DNA of 64,000 nt from Rasiella rasia (GTDB lineage Bacteria; Bacteroidota; Bacteroidia; Flavobacteriales; Flavobacteriaceae). Where the stretch lies: positions 2,619,501 to 2,683,500 of the forward strand of contig NZ_CP049057.1 in assembly GCF_011044175.1 (NCBI RefSeq), read 5' to 3'. The stretch's first letter is position 1, and the number at the start of each line of letters is the position of its first letter. The notes beneath the pieces were generated by a model. It had not been told where the DNA came from. It did no database searches and saw only the letters and a program-made list of their open reading frames with translations. Position numbers and translations under genes: made by a program. Positions 10,112 to 18,709 of this stretch are shown piece after piece.

Positions 10112-10882
10112 ATGGATTCGAAACTTTCTATAGAAGCTCGTAGGTTTAAAAAGGTGCGAGAAGAGCAGCATCATACTCAGCAGTCTTTTGCTGAAATTTT
10201 AGAAATAGGTGCAACCACTGCAGACATTGAGCGTGGTAAAACTAAATTATCTGGCAAGGTGGTGATGGAATTGTTACGTCAGTTTAATATAAATCCGCTG
10301 TGGCTTTTTGGTAAAAGTTTTACCCAATATGTAGATGTGAATGGCGGTAATGTAAGCCCGAAAGTTATTGCCTTAGATTCTGAAGATAAGGAGCGTATTC
10401 TTTTAGTAAATCAGAAGGCAGCCGCTGGGTATCCTCAAAACATTCACGATGTTTCTTGGTATGAAACTTTGCCAGCATTCAATATTCCATTGCCACAGTA
10501 TCGCAATGCAACGTACAGAGGTTTTCAAGTGGAAGGAGATAGTATGCTCCCTAATATAAGACCCAATGAATGGGTTCTTGGCAAAGCAGTTCCTAGTGTA
10601 GCCGAGGCAAGCGATAGCAAGATTTATATTGTAGTTTTAAATGACTCTGTTCTAGTTAAAAAACTACAGAAAGTAGCGAATGCTCCAGAGAAAGTAAGGC
10701 TCATTTCTTTAAATCCGGAGTATATTCCGTTAGAAGTGCCTGTTAAAAATATTCAAGAACTCTGGATGGTGAACAGTAAACTTTCTTTTGGATTAGATGA
10801 GCCTTCAGAAAGTACGTTGTTACGACAATTACAGCAATCTATGGAAGAATTAAAAGGGCAAATCAGCAACTTAAATACATAA
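10112..10882 (+). CDS. XRE-family transcriptional regulator with LexA-like S24 peptidase domain
   Basis: This is a 256-residue regulator. I chose the ATG at 10112 (MDSKLSIEARRF) because the in-frame upstream extension runs through the palindromic operators. Residues about 7-68 form a Cro/C1-type HTH. About 100-225 is an S24 domain with a likely self-cleavage site at Ala105-Gly106 (KAAAGYP), nucleophile Ser144 (EGDSML) and general base Lys183 (VLVKKL); the Ser-Lys spacing is close to that of LexA. All residues needed for RecA-stimulated autocleavage therefore appear present. The C-terminus adds a short coiled coil (LLRQLQQSMEELKGQISNL). It probably represses itself and the divergent repair operon, an SOS-like circuit (inference). 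Confidence 0.88.
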   Translation: MDSKLSIEARRFKKVREEQHHTQQSFAEILEIGATTADIERGKTKLSGKVVMELLRQFNINPLWLFGKSFTQYVDVNGGNVSPKVIALDSEDKERILLVNQKAAAGYPQNIHDVSWYETLPAFNIPLPQYRNATYRGFQVEGDSMLPNIRPNEWVLGKAVPSVAEASDSKIYIVVLNDSVLVKKLQKVANAPEKVRLISLNPEYIPLEVPVKNIQELWMVNSKLSFGLDEPSESTLLRQLQQSMEELKGQISNLNT

Positions 10883-10884
10883 AA

Positions 10885-10908
10885 AAACGGCTTCAAATGA
10901 AGCCGTTT
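10885..10908 (+). terminator. Rho-independent terminator after the XRE-S24 gene
   Basis: Aaacggcttc (10885-10894) pairs perfectly with gaagccgttt (10899-10908) around aaat; a T-rich stretch follows. It can serve both this gene and the convergent small lipoprotein gene. Confidence 0.85.
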
Positions 10909-10928
10909 AATCATTATTTTAATTCGTA

Positions 10929-11171
10929 TTACGAATTGTCGTCGGTCTTGATTTTTACATTGCCGTCATCGGTTTTGATTTTAACTTCATCACCGTTTGC
11001 TTTTTCAATCTTTATCTTATCGCCACCATCTTTAACTTTGATGTCTGCACCTTCTTCACGAGCTTCGTCAAGAATTTCTTCTTTTTCAGTTTTTTCTTCA
11101 GTATCTCTACACGAAGTAAAACTTGCAGTGATGGTTGCGATTGCAAATGTTGCAATAATTAATCGTTTCAT
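10929..11171 (-). CDS. Small charged lipoprotein
   Basis: This is an 80-residue lipoprotein: MKRLIIATFAIATITA signal, lipobox-like SFTSC, then a strongly charged tail. The tail has imperfect repeats GGDKIKIEKANG, DEVKIKTDDG and NVKIKTDD (about 9-11 residues), which read as short beta strands and turns rather than the helices of its neighbour. It lies 21 bp downstream of the next small lipoprotein gene on the same strand, so the two are likely one transcript. The CRDTEE after the lipid-anchored Cys resembles the CRET of its neighbours. Function unknown. Confidence 0.75.
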   Translation of the reverse strand: MKRLIIATFAIATITASFTSCRDTEEKTEKEEILDEAREEGADIKVKDGGDKIKIEKANGDEVKIKTDDGNVKIKTDDNS

Positions 11172-11192
11172 AATTTGATGGTTTATACAAGT

Positions 11193-11438
11193 TTAATTGT
11201 CGTCTGTACCGCCTGTCCCGGTGTTTTCTTTTATTTCGTCAACACCTTCGTTGATAGCATCCTCAGTTTCGTTGGCTGCATCTTCAATAGCGTCTCCAGC
11301 GTCGTCAATGGCGTCCTCAACGTCATCTGCCACATCATCTGCTTCGACTTCAATTTTGGTCTCTTTTGTCTCTCTACAAGAAACAAATGCTGTGCTCAGA
11401 GTGAAAACTACAGCAAGGCTTAAAATTACTTTTTTCAT
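11193..11438 (-). CDS. Small acidic lipoprotein, paralogue of the 7.6-kb gene
   Basis: This is an 81-residue lipoprotein with signal MKKVILSLAVVFTLSTAF and lipobox VSC, then RETKETK. The body is D/E/A-rich with a repeating (A/V)DD(V/A)xDA pattern (VEDAIDDAGDAIEDAANETEDAINEG), which predicts an acidic amphipathic helix. Start region and composition match the gene at 7640-7912 closely, so they are probably duplicates separated by the repair/regulator locus. It is first in a two-gene unit with the 80-residue lipoprotein. Possible roles include surface or periplasmic shielding or cation binding; nothing in the sequence decides. Confidence 0.78.
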   Translation of the reverse strand: MKKVILSLAVVFTLSTAFVSCRETKETKIEVEADDVADDVEDAIDDAGDAIEDAANETEDAINEGVDEIKENTGTGGTDDN

Positions 11439-11555
11439 AATTAGGGTTTGTTAAAATTATGACACAAATCTACAGGAATTAACATATCAACAGTGGTAAA
11501 GTTTTATTAAAGTTTTAAAACGTGATGAATTTAAGTACTTTTAACTAAAAGACTT

Positions 11556-12209
11556 ATGAATTTCTCATTGCTCTATGATTTTTTGTGCAAACTGCAAAAA
11601 AACAACGCTAAAGATTGGATGGATGCCAATAGATCTGAATACCATAATGTTCGTGATTTATATATTAATTGGTTAGATGCTTTAAATATAAAGTTGGCAA
11701 TATTAGATACTAATTATTACGACACTCCAGGAAAAAAAGCAATAAATAGAATTAATAATAACCTCCTATTTCACCCCAACAAACCAGTGTATAAAGATCA
11801 TTTTGGCGCAGGTCTAGATCAAGTGAGTAAGCAAGGTGATTTTTATATTCATTTGGGCACAAATGAGTCATTTATTGGTGGAGGCTACTGGCACCCTTCC
11901 TCCAAAACACTAAAAAGTATACGGCAGGCGATAGATTATAATGGTGATGAGTTTAAAAAAATATTGAACAAAAAAAGTTTTCAAAATATGTTTGGTGGTT
12001 TGCTAGATGATAACCCACTTAAAACTGCACCTAAAGGTTTTTCGCGAGACCATAGACATATAGACTTACTTCGTAGACGGTCGTTTGCCGTAAGTGTTCA
12101 ACTTACTAAGAAGGAAGTGATACATCCCAATTTTGAGAATCGCGTGATTGAAATTTACAAAGAATTACTACCGTTTAGAAGGTATTTAAATCAGGCGGTT
12201 ACCGTTTAG
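11556..12209 (+). CDS. DUF2461 (TIGR02453) family protein
   Basis: This 217-residue soluble protein has no signal peptide. The N-terminus LLYDFLCKLQKNNAKDWMDANRSEY, the INRINNNLLFHPNKPVYKDHFGA region, GGGYWHPSSKTLKSIRQAIDYN and the C-terminal FSRDHRHIDLLRRRSF are typical of the DUF2461 family, whose biochemical role is unknown. Its last 11 bases overlap the 3' end of the convergent waaA gene, leaving no room for a terminator between them. Confidence 0.85.
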   Translation: MNFSLLYDFLCKLQKNNAKDWMDANRSEYHNVRDLYINWLDALNIKLAILDTNYYDTPGKKAINRINNNLLFHPNKPVYKDHFGAGLDQVSKQGDFYIHLGTNESFIGGGYWHPSSKTLKSIRQAIDYNGDEFKKILNKKSFQNMFGGLLDDNPLKTAPKGFSRDHRHIDLLRRRSFAVSVQLTKKEVIHPNFENRVIEIYKELLPFRRYLNQAVTV

Positions 12210-13461
12210 AAAATTCAGCCATCAACTTTTCTATATAGACTAAGGTGATAGCCGTGGCTCCCGTATTGCTGTTTACAAAATGGCCTGCAATCATTCCTGT
12301 TTTATTTCTGAAAGCGGTGTTAGTTGTTAATTTCGTCAAGATTGCACTACACTCCTCAGCGTTTTTTACGGAGAAAAGCCCTGCGAGCGACTGTAGACGA
12401 ATAGCTTCAGGAAATTCTTTGTAATGCTGCCCGATAAGTACGGGAACGCCAAAAGTTGCAGCCTCTAAAATGTTATGAAGTCCCGTAGAACCCATCGCAC
12501 CTCCTACATACGCAACATCGGCATAACTATAGATTTTCGTAAGCAGACCGATGGTATCTATAATAAGAATTTTGGTATTTTCAAGTGCACTTTGATCTTC
12601 CACTCCACCTGAATATAAATGTGATGGCTGCTTCAGTTTCTTTCTTAGCGCATCAATTTTTGCAGGATCAATCTTGTGTGGTGCTATTACAAATTTCACA
12701 TGTTGCGGCGCTTCATTTATAAATGAAAGTAATACGTTTTCATCTTCTACCCATGTGCTTCCACATACAACACAAAGCGCATTACCTAAAAAGCTTTCCA
12801 TAAACTCAAGCTTATTGTTTTGCTCTATTTGCTGTGATACTCTATCGAATCTGGTATCGCCACTTAAGGAAACTTGTTGTATGTGGATGCTTTCAAGCAA
12901 TTCTTGAGACCTTGCATTTTGAACAAAAATGTGATTAAAACTAGCAAGTGCTTTGCGCATAAAATTTCCGTAGGATTTGAAAAAAACTTGTTCATTTCTA
13001 AAAAGGCCAGCAATTAAAACACTTGGAATTTTTTGTTTTTTAAGCTGAAAGAGATAGTTGGGCCAAAATTCGTACTTAACAAATAAGGCCAAAGTGGGGT
13101 GGGCTAGTTTGATAAATTTATGAGCATTGGCAGGTGTGTCCATGGGTAGGTATACTACGCAATCTGCAATGGGTGTATTTTTCTTGATTTCATATCCTGA
13201 AGGAGAAAAAAAAGAAATTACAATTTTATAAGATGGAAAAGAGCGTCGCATAGCTTCCATAATTGGAAGCCCTTGTTCAAACTCTCCTAAGGAGGCGCAG
13301 TGAAACCAAAAAGTCTGGTCTGTTGCCGAAATTTGTTCTGTAAGGGTGCTAAATGTTGTCTTTCTACCCTTTACAAATGTGCGCATCTTCTTGCTGAAGA
13401 TTTGAGAAACCCACAGACAAAATGTAGCAATGTGTATAGCTATGTTGTAAAGCGTGTGCAC
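12199..13461 (-). CDS. waaA: 3-deoxy-D-manno-octulosonic acid (Kdo) transferase
   Basis: This 420-residue GT-B glycosyltransferase joins Kdo from CMP-Kdo to lipid A precursor at the inner membrane. The N-terminal membrane-anchoring helix HTLYNIAIHIATFCLW is typical. The catalytic base Glu lies in ASLGEFEQGLP, followed by FFSPSGYEIKK and VYLPMD, and the C-domain holds the CMP-Kdo site (YVGGAMGSTGLHNILEAATFGVPVLIG). The start codon read here is GTG at 13461; no upstream ATG fits and the N-terminus aligns with the family from this point. It fits the neighbouring surface-sugar genes (DegT aminotransferase and epimerase). Confidence 0.92.
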   Translation of the reverse strand: MHTLYNIAIHIATFCLWVSQIFSKKMRTFVKGRKTTFSTLTEQISATDQTFWFHCASLGEFEQGLPIMEAMRRSFPSYKIVISFFSPSGYEIKKNTPIADCVVYLPMDTPANAHKFIKLAHPTLALFVKYEFWPNYLFQLKKQKIPSVLIAGLFRNEQVFFKSYGNFMRKALASFNHIFVQNARSQELLESIHIQQVSLSGDTRFDRVSQQIEQNNKLEFMESFLGNALCVVCGSTWVEDENVLLSFINEAPQHVKFVIAPHKIDPAKIDALRKKLKQPSHLYSGGVEDQSALENTKILIIDTIGLLTKIYSYADVAYVGGAMGSTGLHNILEAATFGVPVLIGQHYKEFPEAIRLQSLAGLFSVKNAEECSAILTKLTTNTAFRNKTGMIAGHFVNSNTGATAITLVYIEKLMAEFSKR

Positions 13462-13567
13462 AGGAGGCTAAATTACCAAAATTAATACAGCTATGGTTAT
13501 TCTTTAATTAATATGGCTTCACGGTGTGTTTTTCGTATTTTTACAGGTGTAAAATTAATAGTATTTC

Positions 13568-14725
13568 ATGAAAAAAATTCAAATGGTCGATCTTAAAGGC
13601 CAATACCAGCATATCAAGGAAAAGGTAAATCAGTCGGTTCTCGATGTTATTGAATCAACTGCCTTTGTAAATGGACCTGAAGTCCATGCATTTCAGAAAG
13701 AACTTGAAGATTACCTTGAGGTAAAGCATGTGATACCATGTGCTAATGGTACCGATGCTCTTCAAATTGCTATGATGGCATTAGGGTTACAACCGGGAGA
13801 CGAGGTGATAACAGCCGATTTTACCTTTGCGGCTACCGTCGAGGTAATTGCACTCTTACAATTAACACCAGTGCTAGTTGATGTGGATCCTGTTAATTTT
13901 AACATAGATATTTCAGCAATAGAAAAAGCAATTACGCCTAAAACCAAGGCTATTGTTCCGGTACACTTATTTGGCTTAGCGGCAAATATGGATGCTATTA
14001 TGGAGCTTGCCAAGAAACATGACTTGTATGTTATTGAAGATAATGCTCAAGGAATTGGCGCTACCTACACCTCTAAAGATGGAACTAAGACAAAAACGGG
14101 TGCGATAGGCCATGTAGCCTCTACATCGTTCTTCCCTTCAAAAAATCTTGGATGCTACGGAGATGGAGGTGCAATTTTTACCAACGATGATGATTTAGCA
14201 CATACCATACGAGGAATTGTAAATCATGGTATGTATGTAAGATATCATCACGACGTTGTTGGGGTTAATTCGAGACTAGACTCTATTCAGGCTACAATTC
14301 TTAGAGCCAAATTACCGCATCTTGATAGCTATAATACGGCGCGTAGAAATGCTGCAAGAAAGTATTCTGAAGCTCTTCAGGGTATTGATGGCATTGTTAC
14401 TCCAACCGGTTATTGTGATTCTGGAAATAGTATTTGCGAAACATGTGATTGTCATGTGTTTCACCAATATACATTACGTATTCTGGACGCAGACCGCGAT
14501 GCCTTAGTAGCTCATTTAAATGAACAAGGAATTCCGTGTGGTGTGTACTATCCAATACCGTTACACCTTCAAAAGGCATACGCAGATTCACGCTACAACG
14601 AAGCAGACTTTGCAGTTACTAATAGCTTAGTAAAAGAGGTGATATCATTACCAATGCATACTGAATTAGACGATGAACAAATAAATTTTATTACTGAAAC
14701 AGTAATTAATTTTGTTTCTAGATAG
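13568..14725 (+). CDS. DegT/DnrJ/EryC1/StrS family sugar aminotransferase
   Basis: This 385-residue PLP enzyme probably transaminates a keto-sugar nucleotide for surface glycan or LPS. PLP-lysine is Lys192 in SFFPSKNLGCYGDGG. Other family marks are ANGTDALQIAMMAL, DFTFAATVEVI, VHLFGLAANMD, DNAQGIGA and VNSRLDSIQATILRAKL. Between the core and the usual HQYTLRI strand lies a Cys-rich insertion, residues about 283-297 (CDSGNS.CETCDCH), with four Cys and one His. The sugar substrate cannot be read from sequence. Its stop codon directly abuts the ATG of the epimerase, so they form an operon. Confidence 0.9.
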   Translation: MKKIQMVDLKGQYQHIKEKVNQSVLDVIESTAFVNGPEVHAFQKELEDYLEVKHVIPCANGTDALQIAMMALGLQPGDEVITADFTFAATVEVIALLQLTPVLVDVDPVNFNIDISAIEKAITPKTKAIVPVHLFGLAANMDAIMELAKKHDLYVIEDNAQGIGATYTSKDGTKTKTGAIGHVASTSFFPSKNLGCYGDGGAIFTNDDDLAHTIRGIVNHGMYVRYHHDVVGVNSRLDSIQATILRAKLPHLDSYNTARRNAARKYSEALQGIDGIVTPTGYCDSGNSICETCDCHVFHQYTLRILDADRDALVAHLNEQGIPCGVYYPIPLHLQKAYADSRYNEADFAVTNSLVKEVISLPMHTELDDEQINFITETVINFVSR

Positions 14726-15748
14726 ATGAAAAAAATACTTGTAACTGGAGGTCTTGGATACATAGGATCACACACTGTAGTGGCACTGCAGCAAAACGGT
14801 TATAGCGTAGTTATTATAGATAACCTCTCCAATTCAACAATTGAAACTTTAGAGGGTATAACTCAAATTACCAAAACCCCACCAGAGTTTGAACGGTTAG
14901 ATGTACGCAATAAGAATGAGCTATCTTCTTTTTTCGAAAAATATCAAAACATTGAAGGGGTTATACATTTTGCTGCTAGTAAAGCTGTTGGTGAAAGTGT
15001 TGAAAATCCGTTGTTATATTACGAAAACAACGTAGCCAGTCTTGTCTATCTATTACAAGAATGTAAGCTTCGGGGTATAGCTAACTTTATTTTTAGTTCA
15101 TCATGTACGGTCTATGGAGAACCAGATACATTACCTATAAATGAAGAGGCGCCTATTAAAAAGGCAATTTCTCCCTACGGAAATACGAAACAAATCTGTG
15201 AAGAAATAATCTCAGACTTTTGTGATGTTTCTGCATTCAATGCAATTTCATTGCGCTATTTTAATCCGGTAGGCGCGCACGATTCTGCTCTTATCGGTGA
15301 GTTACCTGTGGGAGTACCACAAAATCTAGTTCCATTTATTACTCAAACTGCGGCCGGGGTGCGTGACCAGCTTTCAGTGTTTGGGGATGATTATCCAACA
15401 CCAGACGGAAGTTGTATTAGAGATTATATTCATGTCGTAGATCTGGCAAATGCTCACGTAAAGGCTATTGAACGACTTATTAGAGCAGAAAATTCTAAAA
15501 AATTTAGAATCTTTAATGTAGGTACAGGTAAGGGTAGCAGTGTTTTAGAAATTGTTGCTGCATTTGAAGAAGTGACAGGCGTAAAATTGAATTATAAAAT
15601 TGTAGATAGACGACAAGGGGATATTATTGCTGTATATGCCGACACCACTAAAGCAAACCAAGAGCTGGGCTGGAAAGCCGAGTATGATATTAAAGTAGCG
15701 CTTCGTTCTGCCTGGGAATGGGAGAAAAAGGTGAGAGGATTAAATTAG
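14726..15748 (+). CDS. galE: UDP-glucose 4-epimerase
   Basis: This 340-residue extended short-chain dehydrogenase interconverts UDP-hexoses (Glc/Gal or their N-acetyl forms). NAD-binding GGLGYIGSH occupies residues 8-16, the catalytic SSSCTVYGEP starts at 124, and the YxxxK pair is Tyr151/Lys155. NPVGAH, PVGVPQNLVPFI and the GSCIRDYIHVVDLA segment are GalE hallmarks. It begins immediately after the aminotransferase stop, suggesting joint work on activated sugars. The gene ends 2 bases before the stop codon of a convergent response-regulator gene. Confidence 0.9.
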   Translation: MKKILVTGGLGYIGSHTVVALQQNGYSVVIIDNLSNSTIETLEGITQITKTPPEFERLDVRNKNELSSFFEKYQNIEGVIHFAASKAVGESVENPLLYYENNVASLVYLLQECKLRGIANFIFSSSCTVYGEPDTLPINEEAPIKKAISPYGNTKQICEEIISDFCDVSAFNAISLRYFNPVGAHDSALIGELPVGVPQNLVPFITQTAAGVRDQLSVFGDDYPTPDGSCIRDYIHVVDLANAHVKAIERLIRAENSKKFRIFNVGTGKGSSVLEIVAAFEEVTGVKLNYKIVDRRQGDIIAVYADTTKANQELGWKAEYDIKVALRSAWEWEKKVRGLN

Positions 15749-15750
15749 AA

Positions 15751-16392
15751 TTACGCACTCAATAAACCTTTTTCCAGCGTAAACTTTATAAGCCCTACAA
15801 CATTTTTAGAACCAGTCTTACTGAAAAGGCTTGCACGATGTGATTCAACCGTGCTTGCGCTTATATGTAATGTTAACGCAATTTCTGAAGTAGTCATTTC
15901 TTCTAATATAAGTTTTAGCACTTCTCTTTCTCGTCTTGTAAGTTTTGGTATGTAGTCGAATTGACTTGTTTTAGTTATCGTTGGAATTAAGGAGATTTCT
16001 TTATGGATGTAGGTTTTTCCAGATAAAGTTTCATCCAAAGCTTCAATTAGCGTGATATCATCAATATTTTTAGGTAAAAATCCTTTGGCTCCTTTTTTTA
16101 GAGCGTCCATGACAATGGCGCTTTGCGTATTACTAGAAAGCATTATAATAGTTATGTCTGAAAACTTACCGTGTAAATTTTCGCATAAATGTATACCATC
16201 CTCACCATCTAATTGAATATCTAATAGTAAAACATCAATGAAATTATCATTATTTAAATATTCGATGAGTGCTTCAGATGACTTAAATCCTTGCGTGTAC
16301 TGATATTTTTCTTGACCAGTTAGTAACGCTCTTATCGCCTCTGGAATTAATGCGTGATCATCTAATACTGCTATTCTATAGATTTTTTTCAT
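15751..16392 (-). CDS. NarL/FixJ-type response regulator
   Basis: This 213-residue regulator has a receiver domain (DDHALI, phospho-acceptor Asp58 in LLLDIQLDGEDG, SSNTQS switch, Lys in GFLPKNI) and a LuxR-type HTH at about 145-205 (LTRREREVLKLI, EIALTLHISASTVESHRASLFSK). Its ATG overlaps the upstream kinase stop by 4 bases, so they are a cognate pair. The target is unknown; the nearest divergent gene is the large S74 adhesin. Confidence 0.92.
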   Translation of the reverse strand: MKKIYRIAVLDDHALIPEAIRALLTGQEKYQYTQGFKSSEALIEYLNNDNFIDVLLLDIQLDGEDGIHLCENLHGKFSDITIIMLSSNTQSAIVMDALKKGAKGFLPKNIDDITLIEALDETLSGKTYIHKEISLIPTITKTSQFDYIPKLTRREREVLKLILEEMTTSEIALTLHISASTVESHRASLFSKTGSKNVVGLIKFTLEKGLLSA

Positions 16393-18275
16393 TTTTCTAA
16401 TTGTAGTTCAATATATACTGATGTTCCAGAAGTTTCATTAGAGTCTATCTCTAATTTGCCTTTTAAAAGTGACAATCTGGATTTAATATTAGTTAAACCA
16501 ATACCTTCCGAGGCTTTTTGATTTGAAAATCCTTTGCCATTATCTTCTACAGTGAGGGTAAGCTTGTGAGCATCCTGCTGTAATTGAATTAATGCTTGGG
16601 AGGCCTCAGAATGCTTTATAATATTATTTAATAATTCCTGAATAATTCTATATACACTTAGTTGAAACGATTGGGGTAGCGATTCAGAAAGATTGACACT
16701 TTGATATGTTGTATCTAACAAATTACTTTCGTTTATAGAATTAACAAACTCTTTAAGCGCTGTGTCTAATCCTTTTGTAATTAGGTTCTCTGGCAATAAA
16801 TTATGCGAAATACGTCTCGATTCTTGAGAAGCTGTATCTAATAATTTAGTTAGCTTTTCCAGTCCTTCGGCATTTACTTCGTTTTTCTTTAGAGTGCTCG
16901 CATGCATTTTACTAACGGCTAGAATTCCTCCTAACCCGTCGTGTAGCTCTTTTGCAATTCTACTGCGTTCTTTTTCTTCTCCTGCCATTAAAGAACGAAG
17001 TGCTACATTCTCTTTTTCATTCTCTAACACTCTAATCTTTTGTTTTTGTGTTTTTTGTCGTTGTCGAAAGATTAAAAATAATGCGATGAGGAGCATTGCT
17101 AAAGCCGCTACAATAATTGCAATGATTTTATTCTGATTTTCTTTTTCAGTAATCTTTGCCTTCTGTTGAGCGATTGTTAAATCCTTTTGAGACGCCTTGT
17201 ACTTTTCTAATATATTAGCGGCTTTGAGTTCAGTTTCATTTTTATTGATACTGTCCTGATACCGGGCATACTTGTTAAGGTGAAAATTTGCCTTTTTATA
17301 ATCTTCAGCCTTGGTATATAACTCTGCGGAAAATTTATCTACATTACCCAGCCAGTTTAACGCCCTGTCTTCACGACTAATGGAAATTTCTTCCATGAGC
17401 CGTATGGCTTCAGAATTATTGTTTGGAGCTTTAAATTTAGCAAGGTGCATTGCCGTTGTAGGATAGAAATCTTCAAAAGAATATTGTCTTGCAAGCTTGT
17501 AGGCTCTATTACTATAAAAGTAAGCGCTGTCCATTCTATTCGTGTCTTTGAAAATATCTGAAAGCGTCAGATTTCCGAAAATTAATCCATTTTTTTCTTT
17601 AAACTTTTCACCGTATTCAACAGCCTTTTTTGCCAATGTTTTAGCTCGAGCTAAACTATCTCCCTTTTCATATACATATGCCATATTACCCATCATAAAT
17701 GAAAAATCGGGGCCTTTTGATGAATCAGGAATCTTGTCGTAGAATGCTAAACTTTTTCTAAAATATATAAAACCATCTTTGAGATTAAAGTCGTTTGTAT
17801 ATAAAGACGCAATGTTATAATTTATCTGCGCAGCATATCCAAATTTTCCTTCTTTCGCAACGGCGTCAGCACTTCTAGTAAAATAGAGGGCAGCAGAATC
17901 TGTTATTTTTTGATTCCCATAGATACTACCCATCATATTGTCGTAGTAGTATGTAGGTGTGTCTAAATTATTGTCTTTAATTAGTTTTTTTCCTTTTCTC
18001 GAATAACTAATGCTTTTATCATATTTATAGATGTAATAATGATACTTGGCAAAGGCATAATAAACTTGTTCTAAACCAAGAGGGGAATCTTCAAGTGCTT
18101 TTTTATTGCTAGCATAAAAGTCTTCTAAATTTTTAAGGCTTTCATTTGGATTGATTCTGGCGATAGAGTCTAATAGTTTTATTTTTTTGACAACTGTACT
18201 ATCAATATTTTTTTGACCGTGAGTTTTTGTAATAACTACAAACGTAATAATTACAAATGCGTGAAAGTATTTCAT
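16389..18275 (-). CDS. TPR-containing sensor histidine kinase (HisKA_3/NarX type)
   Basis: This 628-residue kinase has a signal peptide at 1-20, about 330 residues of TPR-like helices in the periplasm, a coiled coil, one transmembrane helix near 380-400 (IIAIIVAALAMLLIALFLIF), a second coiled coil, then HisKA_3 with phospho-acceptor His445 (RIAKELHDGLGG) and an HATPase_c domain (ELLNNIIKHSEAS, VEDNGKGF, GIGLTNIKSRL). TPR sensors of this build are common in Bacteroidota; ligands are generally unknown. It overlaps the response regulator by 4 bases. A 16-bp perfect palindrome lies 9-24 bases before its start and could be an autoregulatory site. Confidence 0.9.
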   Translation of the reverse strand: MKYFHAFVIITFVVITKTHGQKNIDSTVVKKIKLLDSIARINPNESLKNLEDFYASNKKALEDSPLGLEQVYYAFAKYHYYIYKYDKSISYSRKGKKLIKDNNLDTPTYYYDNMMGSIYGNQKITDSAALYFTRSADAVAKEGKFGYAAQINYNIASLYTNDFNLKDGFIYFRKSLAFYDKIPDSSKGPDFSFMMGNMAYVYEKGDSLARAKTLAKKAVEYGEKFKEKNGLIFGNLTLSDIFKDTNRMDSAYFYSNRAYKLARQYSFEDFYPTTAMHLAKFKAPNNNSEAIRLMEEISISREDRALNWLGNVDKFSAELYTKAEDYKKANFHLNKYARYQDSINKNETELKAANILEKYKASQKDLTIAQQKAKITEKENQNKIIAIIVAALAMLLIALFLIFRQRQKTQKQKIRVLENEKENVALRSLMAGEEKERSRIAKELHDGLGGILAVSKMHASTLKKNEVNAEGLEKLTKLLDTASQESRRISHNLLPENLITKGLDTALKEFVNSINESNLLDTTYQSVNLSESLPQSFQLSVYRIIQELLNNIIKHSEASQALIQLQQDAHKLTLTVEDNGKGFSNQKASEGIGLTNIKSRLSLLKGKLEIDSNETSGTSVYIELQLEK

Positions 18276-18283
18276 AGTATAGT

Positions 18284-18299
18284 TAGTGGTTTACCACTA
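18284..18299. promoter_or_regulatory. Palindrome upstream of the TPR kinase gene
   Basis: Tagtggt-tt-accacta is a perfect 7-bp inverted repeat lying 9-24 bases before the kinase start. The right half accactag recurs at 18664-18671 near the divergent adhesin gene. It could be an operator or an mRNA hairpin. Confidence 0.5.
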
Positions 18300-18677
18300 G
18301 TTCATTTTTTGGTTGATTTCCATGAGATATAAAAAGTAGCCCTAAACTAGATTTGCTAGTAAATAAAACTAAGTATAAAGTTATGAAAAGGTTTGTTTTA
18401 AGACTCGTATTCAGCATCTTTCTTTTTCCGGAAGCAAATGAACATTTATATAAGTAACTAAAACCATAGACGCCATACTTTAAGTTTAATTTGCCTCATT
18501 CAAAAATAAATGAAGTCAACAATAAATTAGTAAAGAGTTGAAAAGACACGTTAAAGACTGATGTAACTATTTTGTAATTAAGAAATTATACACATTAGAT
18601 CTATTTTAAGAACTAAATGAACTGGTTCCCCAAAACCAAATCTCTAGATCACACAGCAACTTAACCACTAGCTAACT

Positions 18678-18709
18678 TAAATCCGTCCTCCTGTAGGAGG
18701 GCGGGTTTA
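18678..18709 (+). promoter_or_regulatory. Strong 5'-UTR hairpin before the S74 adhesin gene
   Basis: Bases 18678-18691 pair with 18696-18709: a 14-bp stem with two G-U pairs and a tgta loop, centred on cctcc/ggagg. It ends 15 bases before the ATG. No T-run follows, so it is not a standard terminator. It may stabilise the transcript or control translation. Confidence 0.6.

Noticed and set aside
10897-11178. Plus-strand frames over the small lipoprotein genes (also 7592-7786, 11175-11423, 11197-11454)
   Set aside because: They are low-complexity antisense frames of Ala/Glu/Asp-rich genes. The minus-strand frames have proper signal peptides and lipoboxes.
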